NCBI GenBank assembly: GCA_038049695.1
Contig: CP142458.1
Location: 60,235,501-60,299,500 of the forward strand
DNA from: Cinnamomum chago
Taxonomy: Eukaryota > Streptophyta > Magnoliopsida > Laurales > Lauraceae
Length of the DNA: 64,000 nucleotides
Direction of reading: 5' to 3'
Shown here: positions 34,801 through 44,893 of the stretch, in pieces
Numbering within the stretch: position 1 is the first letter of the stretch
Layout: each line of letters begins with the position of its first letter
Translations under genes and position numbers: made by a program
The notes under the pieces: generated by a model
Seen by the model: only the letters and a program-made list of their open reading frames with translations
Told to the model about the DNA's origin: nothing
The model's database searches: none

Positions 34801-36062
34801 CTAAGTATCTCCCATTGGATTGAAGATCTTATTTAGTGGATATTGACATGAGCTACTATGCGACCTTTCTCCCTGTTTGACCGTGGATTTACTTTTGATT
34901 GAAGATAATTGGGGTGGCGGGTAGGTTCACAAATCAATTGAGTCACAATCAGACTTGGCTCCCCTGACTGAATCAATTTTCTATAGAGTTCCACTTATAA
35001 GTGCATATATCCATAGAGGAAGAAAGACTATTTCTATGTGTGTTCTAAGTCCTTAGTGTGCAACCAATGCTCAATCCCTCACATCTAAATGAATGGTCTA
35101 GACCTTGGAACAGCATCCCAAGTGACCAATTTGAGCTAGCTCACCTCTTCACACAACCAACCACACACACCACCTCCCCAAAAAATAAAAAATAAAAAAT
35201 AAATGTAATATTTCAATCTTTGCCATATAGCAAAAACATTGAATCTCTGGTTTTCTGCCCATCAGGTTAGAGAGGAATCGGGGAGCAAAAACTAAACAAG
35301 AAATAGCAAAAGTTCAGCATGCACAAGTATCATATTAGCCATATTTCATCAAAGTCCAGAAAGTTGCCGACAAGTAAGAAAAGATTTCCATGCAAAATAA
35401 AATCAATAGTAGTAGTTCAAGCTTCCTGCTCTGGATTTGAGGGGAAAGGCAAAACACACTTTCAGATTCAAAATCATGAAAAAGGACACCAAAACAAAAT
35501 GAATTATGAACCGAAAAGATTGCATGGACCACAGATCAGTTGATGATCTAGATGCACCCATGGCAAGCTATCCACTAGGAGAGTTACACAGTCCCATGCC
35601 AAACTGGAGGAAGATGAAACAGAGAAAAAGAATAGAAAAAAAAAAAAGTATTAATCTTTGAGAAATGATCTCAAGTGTATAATCACATGGGACCTTCCCA
35701 TGTACATGTAGTCAGTCCCCTTGTGCTAGCCCATACAAGGCCCACCTTGCCTTGATTCAATCCATTCCCACCGCACGTCCTACAATGAGAGAGAGATGCA
35801 GCATTGTCTTGACCAATTTGCACAAAAATGAACTTTAACTCAGACATTCAGGACCCATTTTTTGCATGAAATTAAATCCCTAGGTATTCTAAGAAATGCA
35901 TTCCTAGAAGTGACTAAAATTGAAGAAACGAAGATGAAGATCCATAAATGGCTATGAAATAGTTCACCCCTTCAAAGGAAAATGAATTAAAAGGAGATGG
36001 GAAATGAGTGCCGAGACATCAATCACCCTAGTAATTCAAATCCTACGAAAGTCAAGGCCTAT
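31866..36062. other. CACTA-2 interior, no gene recognised
   Basis: AT-rich DNA with an (AT)n run at about 31900–31920 and a T-rich run near 34770. Several short ORFs occur but none shows a domain I can name. Confidence 0.45.
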
Positions 36063-36542
36063 TTACTTTTGCCAAATATGAAAAGTAAAGTTGTGAGCTT
36101 GTGATGAATTGTCACTCACCTTTAGTTTGGCGGATGAAATGAAATCACTGTCAAACCCTTTCTTTGTCACTCCCTCTGTTTCGGGTCCAATGTGTAGGGT
36201 GCAAGGGGGTTTCACAATGGATCCTTCTTCATTCCTCTGTAGATGCAATTGTGGCTTGATGCCCATATCTTTTAAATCATCACGCGCTTTCCGAACACTT
36301 ATCCGAGTGAGCATTCTCCTTCCAAAAAGGTATGCAATCATTTTTGCAGGAGTCAATGTGCTCGTACCCCAAGCTGTAACCAGTACTAGCATCCCACGCA
36401 CGAGCAGATGGTCTCTCAGAATCTCATAATCATGCTTAAAACTGTTACAGCCGTAGTTACATGGGCACTTAATCACTATACTCCCGCCAGAATTCGCCTT
36501 CACGAATTCAATCGCCTTTGCTAATTCAATAAAAGAATTCAC
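36063..36542 (-). pseudogene. CACTA (En/Spm, TNP2-type) transposase remnant
   Basis: A 159-codon reverse-strand frame. The N-terminal half (SFIELAKAIEFVKANSGG, IKCPCNYGCNSF, LRDHLLVRGM) matches the layout of the transposase-associated domain at the start of plant TNP2-like proteins. Around residues 85–115, RKARDDLKDMGIKPQLHLQR followed by PPCTLHI resembles a segment from much further along in such proteins. The catalytic middle is therefore deleted. This identifies the surrounding DNA as CACTA-derived. Confidence 0.65.
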
Positions 36543-36619
36543 CCGGTCTATATACGGCTGTAACAGTTTTAAGCATGATTATGAGATTGTGGAGACCATC
36601 TACTCGTACGTGGGATGCT
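36388..36619. repeat. Inverted duplication of a transposase segment
   Basis: Arms 36388–36455 and 36553–36619 are inverted copies (core TAACAGTTTTAAGCATGATT and complement) with a few mismatches and a spacer of about 97 bp. The left arm is coding sequence of the transposase-associated domain; the right arm continues outside the frame. Confidence 0.85.
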
Positions 36620-38791
36620 GGTATCCTACGACACTAGCATCTTGTCCATATCTGTTCATATATGTAAAGTGATGGTACGCTCAAATTCAACCAATAGATG
36701 ATATAAAATAAATGCAAAAAAGAAAAATAAAAACAGAGAAAAAAGAACACAAATATAAGAAAAACAAAACAACAGTCTACACCTAAAATGCAAAACAAAA
36801 AATAAGAAAATAAGAAAAAATAACAATTAACTTAAGAATTTAGACAGATCAAGAATGATAAAATTTCCATTAAAGGAACAAGTACTTCTCTATCACATGC
36901 CAAAGACAATCATATAAAGAGGAGTGTGTGTGGTTTGTACTGTTTCCAATTAAAATATACTATAAGTACATGGTTTTGGCTCCACATATGACAAATCAGA
37001 TGTATGTGTAAAGAAGGAAGGATGCCCCCCACAAAAATGGATGGTTTAGGTTTGGATTTATAACAGATGTAGTTTTCTCGACATATCCTTTTCACAGACA
37101 TTTCAAGAATTTGATGATATTCAGAATATAATATACTCTTTTAAAATGTATGAATACCCTTATTTTAGTTTTAAAATTCTATACAACACTGTTACGATAT
37201 TATTGTGCTTGAAGGAAAGGGAATCTATAGGTTTGTCTTTGTAATTCAGGCGAACATGGTGGCAAGTATCAGTATATTTTGAAAATGCCCTGATAATATA
37301 CTAATATTTACTTTTTAAATTGATTTTTAGATATCATCATAGTTACAAATATTAGAAAACTGTGAAAATATCAAAAATAAAAATGTATGAAATGAGAGAA
37401 ATCTATAATATATCTTTAAGTGGTATTTTATTTTATTTTTCATTAAATCACAGTGTACCCATCTCAGATTTCCCATCTTCATCTCAACCTATCTCACAGC
37501 CTCATTTACTATTCACTATTTACATCTCAAAACATATTTCAAACCCAGCCATCACACCCTCTCATATCCATCATCACCATCCCAAAACTGCCCAGCACAA
37601 GATCTAAAATTCACACACATATTTGAAATCCATCAATAGTCCCAAAAAATATTACATAACTCCACCGTCATGTCAAGCTCATTCACCGATTCCATGCCCA
37701 TACATTCAAGCTGAAAATTTCAGTATATCATAATCAACAGTGGAAGAGCCCAGGGCACAGTTGGAAGATGTGCTCAATAACATAACATTGTGATTGCAGG
37801 GGTTTGTTTCCACTATCTTTAGGGGTTTGTTTGCTTCCAACAATTCTCATTCTTTGTTTGCAGGATTTCTGAGAATTCATATTAGGTGAAAGACATTCTC
37901 CAAATGCTGTCTACTAGTAGGATTTGCAAATGCTCAAGGACAACCCAACATTATAGAGAATTCCAAAAGCTACAAGTGATACTTCAGAAGGTTGAATTTT
38001 TAAAATATCACTAAATAAACAGAAATTTATTCCGGAAACTCTAGAGATGACAAGTGATATTGCTGTCACAAATTGCCAACTCATGGAATTGTCAAGAGAA
38101 ATTCCTCGGAACAAACAGGCCTTAGGAAATTGGATTCACAACATTATTCTAACCTAGTATAATTCAAGGCCTGACTTATTTATGAATCCAACCACGGGAT
38201 AAATCACACCCTTTTTTAGCCAAACCAGTAGTGAGGGCTTGGAGGCAGCGATGGAGCAAAATCCGTAAAATCCCCAAATTAAAGAAACCTGAAATCCCTT
38301 ACATCCCCAAAATCCAGCCCTAATCCTCATATCTATTCATATATTTGAGAACCTTCAAAAGCAATAAAATAGAAAATAAATCAGGATTGTGATGTTTTAC
38401 CTTGAGATTTTCGCAGAGAAAAGTAGAGAGAGCAGTTTGAGAGAACAGTGAGCAGAGAGAGACCTGGGTTCGTCTACCCCAAACGAACTGAATATCCTTG
38501 TCTCCAACCTTTGTTTCTACAAACCACAAAAACCCAATTTCAAACAAAAATTTAAAAAAAAAAAAAATGATCATCACACAAAGCATAAAAAAGAAGCCAA
38601 AACAAACCACAGAAGAATGCAGGCAATACTCATCTAATAAAAAAAAATTTCATGACAATCAGTTTTAATACACATCAACCCTGTTCAGAAACCACATTAG
38701 ATCAATACTCAATCCAATGTGTTTCCATGCAGTCAGTTTTAATACGCATGTTTGCCTGCAACAAGCATTTGATTTCTCATGAGAGCAAGAA
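36620..38791. other. CACTA-2 interior, no gene recognised
   Basis: AT-rich DNA containing a pyrimidine-rich stretch at about 37460–37600. No named domain was found on either strand. Confidence 0.45.
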
Positions 38792-39179
38792 GGCTTCTCA
38801 TCATCTCATGAGTCACTTTACATTTGGTTCAAGGAATGTATTTTTTTTCAAGACGGTTCCCAACACAGCGACTCCTAAAAAGGGTAAAATCACTTGAATC
38901 AATTTCAAGTGAGAGCAAGGGATGATTTTTGCACAGAATTGCCCCAATATGGTTACAAGACTTGAGCCATGTGCACTGTCCCTTTGCCATTCTGCTCAAC
39001 TAAAAATTAGAGAGAGTGAGTTGTGTGCTTCTCAGTATCGGATATCAGAATGTGAAAAACCAGCTTCGATCTGTGATCACTTTCCCACGGCCTCTCTCTC
39101 TCTCAACGCAAACCTACACACTCCCCTTATTGCATTCTTCAGGAACAGTAACTACACAAAACCTGCACACTACCCATTC

Positions 39180-39311
39180 ATGGCATTTGAGGAGGAAGAA
39201 AGAGAGCAATACCTTGTTCCCATCTTCTTCTCGACCTTGGCCTTGTCGTCTGTTTGCACCCTTCTTCTCGTTTTGTCTTTTGAAAGGGTTTTGAAGAAGC
39301 GCCCTCTTTAA
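39180..39311 (+). CDS. Conserved 43-aa membrane-anchored ORF (copy B), function unknown
   Basis: Second copy of the ORF at 5097. ATG, 43 codons and the TAA stop are all kept, and it differs from A at residues 27, 35 and 42. Here the upstream sequence is also open in the same frame from 38922, so the exact start is uncertain. One hydrophobic segment sits between an acidic head and a basic tail. No family recognised. Confidence 0.35.
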   Translation: MAFEEEEREQYLVPIFFSTLALSSVCTLLLVLSFERVLKKRPL

Positions 39312-39425
39312 TTATGAAGAGATGGGGATCTGCAAGGGTTTTGTTTTTTAATAAAGGCGATCTGCGGTTAGGAGTTTTTAAGAAATATTTGCGTGCAAAA
39401 ACAATAGAAAAATATATTAAACAAA

Positions 39426-39560
39426 CAAAAAGTCTACCTGGAGTAACTTTTTTGCCAGAATTTTTGACTACTCTATGATATCCCTTGAATATTCCCTTTA
39501 ATATTAATAGAATATTCAAGGGATATTATAGCTAAAAAGTTTGTCCAGATAGCACTACTG
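39426..39560. mobile_element. Mutator-type MITE, copy 1
   Basis: A 135-bp insertion, CAAAAAGTCTACCTGG...CCAGATAGCACTACTG, flanked by 9-bp TTAAACAAA (39417–39425) and TTAAATAAA (39561–39569). Duplicon A at 5331–5350 is the empty site with one TTAAACAAA. The ends match the element at 58801 in opposite orientation. Confidence 0.85.
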
Positions 39561-39864
39561 TTAAATAAAAAACATTTCCTAGGGCAATTAACACGCCGGC
39601 TAAAGTATATTCGCCGATCATTAACCTTCACCGGGGAAAATAAGAATTCGGCAAAAAAATTAGAATGGCAGTAAAAGTTATATTTTCCTCAGCATTTAAC
39701 GATTGTATTGGGAAAAAAATGCCAATAAAAGTGCAAATTGTTGTGGTGACCTGTCTCTGCAAGTTCATCTCCCTTTATAATAAGAACTTCTTTTTTATTC
39801 TAACTAAAACGACCAAAATCCAACAATGGCAACTCATAAAAAAGAACAACTAAAAAATCCAAAA

Positions 39865-40468
39865 TTAAATAAACTTATATACAATTATACTGAAAACCTT
39901 CCAATCAACACTAAAAACAAAGCAAAGATGGAAAAACAAAATTGAATCCAAATTGTTATAAACCATATCCATTAACGTTCTAATCCTTCTTTCGGCTACA
40001 CCATTTTGTTGAGGTGTGTCCGGCATTGTATACTGTGCTACAATACCTTCCATTTCTATAAATCTAGCAAAGGGGGTCGCCTCTATTGGATCTCACTACT
40101 TTAATTTTCATGTCTAATTGTTTTTCTACTTCTGCCTTAAAAATTTTAAAGAATTGTAAAGCATCAGATTTTTCTTTAATCAAATAGACATAGCCATATC
40201 GTGAAAAATCATCGATAAAAGCGATAAAGTATTCCTCTCTCGTAAAACATAAAATATGAATTTTACCACATGTATCTGTATGAATAATTTCTAAGGGTGC
40301 AGAACTTCTTGTGGCACTTTTCTTGTTTGTATTGGTTTGTTTTCCCTTTATACAATCAATACAAACACCATAATCGATGAAATCAAGATTGGGAAATAAT
40401 CCATTAGTCACCAATCTTTTTATTCTACGTTCAAAGATATGTCCTAATCTTTTGTGCCACAACCTTGA
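39865..40468 (-). pseudogene. Ty1/copia integrase, distal part
   Basis: Reverse-strand GAG-pre-integrase and integrase: SSRLWHKRLGHIFERRIKRL (zinc-binding His pair), CIDCIKGKQ, then the catalytic-core start LEIIHTDTCG and YFIAFIDDFSRYGYVYLIK. A deletion then joins it to the PQQNGVAERR segment near 39990–40020. The upstream (N-terminal) half of the polyprotein lies beyond CACTA-1, at 49818–51130. Reverse transcriptase is absent. The interruption at 40468/49818 is exact: removing CACTA-1 and one TGA restores codon continuity. Confidence 0.85.
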
Positions 40469-40471
40469 TGA
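40469..40471. other. Target-site duplication of CACTA-1 (left)
   Basis: TGA precedes CACTACTAG. The identical TGA follows the right end at 49815–49817. Confidence 0.85.
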
Positions 40472-40492
40472 CACTACTAGAAAAAAGGGTTT

Positions 40493-40610
40493 TTATATTG
40501 GTTACAAAAACTGTCCTATATCGGTTTTTCATATAACCGATATAATATCTTCAATCAAGATTTTTTATATTGGTTAATATTTTTTTTATATCGGTTACAC
40601 AGGAACCAAC
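40493..40610. repeat. CACTA-1 left subterminal repeats, outer part
   Basis: Several TATATCGGTT / AACCGATATAA motifs between the terminus and the TRIM-like insertion. Confidence 0.8.
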
Positions 40611-40615
40611 ATAAT

Positions 40616-41554
40616 TGTGACACCCCGGAGTCCCGCATCGACTATAGAGAGGAAAGTGAATGAGGTTATATGTAGAGCCTACACCCTTACCTTGCATGAG
40701 GCCTTTTAAAACCGTGCGGCCCCGGAAAAACGTAAAAACTCTGAGGTTAAGCGTGCTCGGGCGGGAGCAGTACTAGGATAGGTGACCTCCTGGGAAGTCC
40801 TCGCGCGTGCACACGGGCCAAAGCGGACAATATCATGCATGTGTGAAGGGTGGGGCGTTACAAATGGTATCAGAGCCAAGAGGCTACTGCACAGGGACGT
40901 ACAGCCCTAGATGGGTGGAATGTGACACCCCGGAGTCCCACATCGACTATAGAGAGGAAAGTGAATGAGGTTATATGTAGAGCCTACACCATTACCTTGC
41001 ATGAGGCCTTTTAATGGGTTGAGGCCCATCAGAAGCAAAACCGTGAGGCTCGTGGGTCAAAGCGGACAATATCATGCATGTGTGAAGGGTGTGGCGTTAC
41101 AAATGGTATCAGAGGATCTCCTCACCGGCAGAGGAGGCACGGGAGTGGAGTGCCGATGACGTAGAGTAGCGTCATCATTACTAGGCACATGAGAGACTCA
41201 CTTTGGGTCAAACATTATATTTTATTTATTAATTGTTATTTCTTCGTTGAACTTTCTTTCATTGACTCTATGTTGTTTTATGGCCTTAGTTTTTGGGATT
41301 GCCATAGTAATTAAATTAACTTTCACTTTACCTTTAATTGTTGCTTGCAACTTTAAATTTTAATTGAGATTTATTATTCATTGTTGATATCAATGTATGA
41401 ATTCCGCTATTGTTTTATGTTTTGAGGTTGAAATACATTATCCTCACAGCGGACTTACGATCCTTGGGCAAAAAAGGGCAAAATTTTTTAATTGGCCCAA
41501 AATTTCACTCTCCGGATTCGGTTTATTTTCTAATCGGGTTCGAGGGACGTGACA
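40616..41554 (+). mobile_element. TRIM-like LTR element with 5S rRNA segment (Cassandra-like)
   Basis: A 939-bp insertion flanked by ATAAT at 40611–40615 and 41555–41559, beginning TGTGACACCCCGG and ending ACGTGACA. LTR-like block 1 is 40616–40862, followed by primer site TGGTATCAGAGCC (40865). Block 2 is 40921–41101, again followed by TGGTATCAGAG. Block 1 contains a 5S rRNA-like segment, the hallmark of Cassandra elements; block 2 does not. The 3' 450 bp is unassigned, so the structure may be a recombinant. Confidence 0.7.
40737..40811 (+). other. 5S rRNA-like segment inside LTR
   Basis: The sequence from AACTCTGAGGTTAAGCGTGC through GGTGACCTCCTGGGAAGTCC matches the 3' two-thirds of plant 5S rRNA, including the box A, intermediate and box C promoter parts. 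It lies wholly within the LTR and lacks the 5' third of 5S, so it is a retroelement module and not a 5S gene. Confidence 0.85.
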
Positions 41555-41559
41555 ATAAT

Positions 41560-41820
41560 AATCTCTATATATAATATCGGTTAGAAAATATATGATATTA
41601 ATTTCTATATTTTATATCGGTTATTATAAAACTGATATTATATGCACATATTTTATATCGGTTATTACACATATTTTATATCGATTATTATGAAACCGAT
41701 ATTATATACACATATTTTATATCAGTTATTATGAAACCGATATTATATATACATATTTTATATCGGTTATTATGAAACCGATATTATATACACAATGATT
41801 TTACATCGGTTTTAAAATTC
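41560..41820. repeat. CACTA-1 left subterminal repeats, inner part
   Basis: Five to six tandem units of about 45 bp, each with ATATCGGTTATTATGAAACC and GATATTATATACACATATTT; each unit contains an inverted ATATCGGTT/AACCGATAT pair. Confidence 0.85.
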
Positions 41821-42064
41821 CTTAATATGCTGCTCCCTGTTCGGGCTCACTTGTTCTTTCCCTCATTTGTTTTTTTCCCAGCGCTCTCTCTCCCTCCAAA
41901 AACCCCTCTCTCCTCTCACTCACTCTCTTCTCTCCTCACTCTCGCTCTCTCTACTCTTCTCTCACTCTCTCTCCTCTCCCTGTTTCTTTCGCTCACTTCC
42001 GTTCTCTTTATCTCCTATTTTCCAACTTTGTTCGGCTAGCGGCTTTCAAGTTAAAGGCTAGAGC
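41821..42064 (+). promoter_or_regulatory. Pyrimidine-rich leader-like region
   Basis: A CT-rich tract (CTCTCTCTCC, CTCACTCTC...) directly after the subterminal repeats and before the first captured ORF resembles a plant 5' leader. If CACTA-1 is transcribed, this is a likely start region. A 23-base C run follows at about 42258–42280. Confidence 0.35.
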
Positions 42065-43036
42065 TTGATTCGGCTAGCCGCCTCCAAGTTGAAAGCCAGC
42101 CTCCGTAAGCTCTGCACGGACCACTTTTTTCCTTTACCTCCACGGACCACCTTTTTCCTTTCCCGTTGCCTGTCCCGCGCTCTGCTTTCCCCCTTCCTTC
42201 TCCCGCGCCCACGTTTTTCCTTCCCCGTTTTTCTTTCCCCTTCCTCCCTCTGCTTCCCTCCCCCCCCCCCCCCCCCCCCCTTCCCTTTTCAGGCATCTGA
42301 CTTTCCCCCTCTTTCCCGCCCCTCCACATCGCAGCCAGACTCGGCAAGCCTCCGCTTCCAGCAAGCTTTGCCAGAGGACCCCTCTCAGGTACTCAAGCAG
42401 CCAGATCTGGTTTCCCTTTCCCCTAACCCTTCTTCTGTTTCTCCTTTTCCAGTCTGCTGGGACTGTGCCGAGCTGGAACTTCTGCAAAATCATTTAGCTA
42501 GTTTGATCAATTCGGTCAAAGGCCAACACTCTTTAGGACATTCAAATCAGCCCCCAATCTCCCCAAACTTCCTTCCCCCCTTGAAACCCCCAGACCCTAG
42601 GCCCCCTAACATCCTCTATGCAATGCCTCTGCCTCAAACCCTCAGCCAGCACTTTCCTCCTGCTGCTAACAGTAACTGGCTCGATCTGTTCCTCCATTTC
42701 AAACCCATAGCCCCATCAGAATATTCCCCCTCTTCCCTAATAGCAGGCCAGCTAGTTATGAAAATCCCCTCCTCCATGATAGAACCCAGCAGAAACTCCT
42801 TCTTGTATCCTGCTATTGGGAGATTTTTTGGTAAAAGACCTACTGTAGAGTGGCTAACCCTCCTAGCAAACCCTTCCTGGAACCTTTCTAAGCCTTGCCT
42901 TATATCTCTTACAGATAAGGGCCTCTTGCTTTTCAGATTCAGCTCCAAGGAAGACAAGGACCTAGTCGTTTCACTATCTCCCTTCACCCTGGAAAACAGA
43001 AAACTTCATCTCCTCCCTTGGTCCCAGGGTTTCTAG
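42065..43036 (+). pseudogene. LINE ORF1-like fragment (DUF4283 domain)
   Basis: A 323-codon frame. The first half is low-complexity Pro/Ser/Phe-rich sequence with a poly-Pro run from the C tract and is probably not a true protein. The last 80 residues (about 42790–43036) read like DUF4283, the nucleic-acid-binding N-terminal domain of plant L1 ORF1 and related proteins: IGRFFGKRPTVEWLTLLAN, WNLSKP, LLLFRFSSKEDKDLVVS and LLPWSQGF. No CCHC knuckle follows; the next recognisable sequence is the LSM14-like segment. This is most likely a captured transposon or gene piece inside CACTA-1. Confidence 0.5.
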
Positions 43037-43098
43037 ACGCCATTGCTGCAAAAGCAGAAGCATCTGGTTCTGGGGGCTGTGCTGGGTTGGTCTTTTCC

Positions 43099-43200
43099 GA
43101 CATAGGTAGCTTGATTAGCCTTACATACGAGGACGAAATTCGATACGAAGGCATTCTCTTCCTCAACAATGTGATAGAATCTGTCATCGGCTTGAGCGAT
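43099..43200 (+). pseudogene. Captured LSM14/DCP5 (Scd6) N-terminal fragment
   Basis: The frame reads DIGSLISLTYEDEIRYEGIL, followed by an IESVIGLSDG segment. This matches the LSm14 N-terminal domain of plant DECAPPING 5 (YIGSLISLTSKSEIRYEGIL type), which acts in mRNA decapping and P-bodies. A possible splice donor follows at 43202 (G|GTAACC). Only one exon's worth is present, and it is in a different frame from the DUF4283 fragment. Confidence 0.65.
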
Positions 43201-44890
43201 GGTAACCTTGTTCTATTTGAAAACTATATTAAGGAATATTGGTGGGACAGCCAAACTACTATCCACACTATTTTAAGGAAATTTCATAGATTATATTTTA
43301 AGGAAATGCTTCTATTGGGTAGGATCATTGATCTAAAGATTGAAGTTGTAGGTTTTGATTGGTTGAGGGTTTTTTTTTAAATGCTAAATATGACTCATAC
43401 TATTGATCTCTAACTAGCTGAGCTATAATATGGGATGGTTGAACATTTTTTTAATATAATTAAAGAAAACATTTTGGTATGAATGCATGAGTAAATGAAT
43501 TGTTCTGTTTCAAGTGATTATTTTCCCTGCAGGAAATATGTTCTTTGTGCTAGACTTGTTGTGGGTGTTGTTTTGATCATTGTTGCCTATGCTATTTGGA
43601 TGGCTAGAAATTGGCTCCTCTTTGAGAAATTGTAGTCCATCTCAGTTAAGCTAAATGTTCCTACCTCAAGCTTCTCTTATATTTTTAATACCAAGTGGAT
43701 AAATGATTTTTTTTTTTTTGTTAATAGTTGGTCGTTGGTATTGGTCAGGCTTACATTCTTGTTAGTGTCATTGGCAGTTTTATAGCCTATAGGATGCATA
43801 TTTCCAAGCAAAGAAGTATGCAGCAGGATATAGCTGAAACATTCTACTATTAGAGATAAAACTAGTTCAGCCCTTCGTTGAGCCCCAAGAGAAACTGATT
43901 TAATTGGTTACATGAATGGAGTCTTAAGTAGATTTGTTTATAGAACCATTATATGTAACATGTTTCATGTTTATGCAATTGTGATCCATTGATCAACTTA
44001 ATGCATGGGATAGAGTCATTTCTGAAGGTCTGACATCTTTCTAGTAGTTAATTAATGCTGAAGTTAAAAGTAAATGTGTGTGCCTTGAAGCTCTCATGTC
44101 TCACAGTCTATATAGAAACTGACCGCCATTTTGCTTCTTGTGAAAAGCTGCATAATTATTTTATTCTCATGGGCTTGTTAGACCCATTGAATCCTTTAGT
44201 AATGTTTGCACTGATAATTGCATAGGTTGGATATGAAAAGCTAACTGTGGAGATCTTCAGAGCTGCTCTAGGTAATTTGGTTAATTTGAAGGTGTATGGA
44301 ACAGAGCATTTTATGGAGAAAAGGACACTATAAAGAGAAAGAGGAAAAAAGACTCCAAGGTATATGCTATGTGCTATGGTATTTGGTTACATAATCTGGA
44401 GTTCATCAAATCTAAATATTTGTCCTACTAATGATATTTCAGCTAAATATTCGAGGAGGGGGGGAAATTATATTCGAGGAGGGGGGGAAATTATACTTGA
44501 AAGAATATCAAACTCTACCTCTTATATGTGAAAGTTTTGCCATACTTTGTCTTGAAATTCTTATAGGACTTGTAAGTGCTTTTAAATTATCTATTTAATG
44601 GACTACATCTTTACCTTTTCCACTCCTATGAAATGAGGCTGACTTTTTCCTTTTTTTCTATATTACTGATATTGGTTGCAGGAGCGCCTCCATGGTCTTG
44701 AGATGCTTGGCTTATTTATTATAAGTGTGACGTTTCAGATCATAACCAATGGGTTTATATTTAAGTTGTTTTTTGCAGCCATGTATTAGTCAACACTTAT
44801 CGCAAAGGATCCAATAGTGGGGTTTTTTCTTTTAGTTTGGGATTTTTGTTTGAGTCATTAGTCAACACTTACAGCCTACTATTAGAGCTC
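43201..44890. other. CACTA-1 interior, mostly unassigned
   Basis: AT-rich DNA. Positions 43536–43635, after a CTGCAG acceptor-like site, translate to VAYAIWMARNWLLFEK, reminiscent of the end of plant LINE ORF2 proteins (weak). A 23-bp unit TATTCGAGGAGGGGGGG... is tandemly duplicated at 44448–44493. Nothing else named. Confidence 0.4.
44448..44493. repeat. Perfect 23-bp tandem duplication
   Basis: Two identical adjacent units, each with a run of seven G (44448–44470 and 44471–44493). Confidence 0.9.
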
Positions 44891-44893
44891 AGC

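Larger units (their letters stand above)
31438..39748 (-). mobile_element. Probable CACTA transposon 2, decayed
   Basis: Left end GACTACAAGAAATTGCACTTTTGCC is one base from the plant CACTA consensus. 31440–31860 has many GCCGGCGAAA/TTTGCCGACG subterminal motifs. The right end, AAAAGTGCAAATTGTTGTGGTG at 39748, is a diverged inverse of the left end and is preceded by GCCGGC motifs. A reverse-strand transposase remnant lies between. The 3-bp flanks (TGA and ACC) do not match, so pairing of the two ends is inferred. Confidence 0.5.

Noticed and set aside
40737..40811. 5S rRNA gene
   Set aside because: Only the 3' two-thirds is present, and it sits inside an LTR beside a tRNA-Met primer site, so it is a retroelement module.
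41560..41820. CRISPR-like array of regular repeats
   Set aside because: The organism is a plant, and the units are AT-rich inverted motifs next to a CACTA terminus, so they are subterminal transposase sites.
42051..42493. Reverse-strand Gly/Arg/Lys-rich ORFs
   Set aside because: They are shadows of the pyrimidine-rich leader and poly-C tract on the other strand.
43746..43860. Hydrophobic reading (AYILVSVIGSFIAYRM) as a captured membrane-protein exon
   Set aside because: No family could be named and no frame context supports it; left as unassigned.
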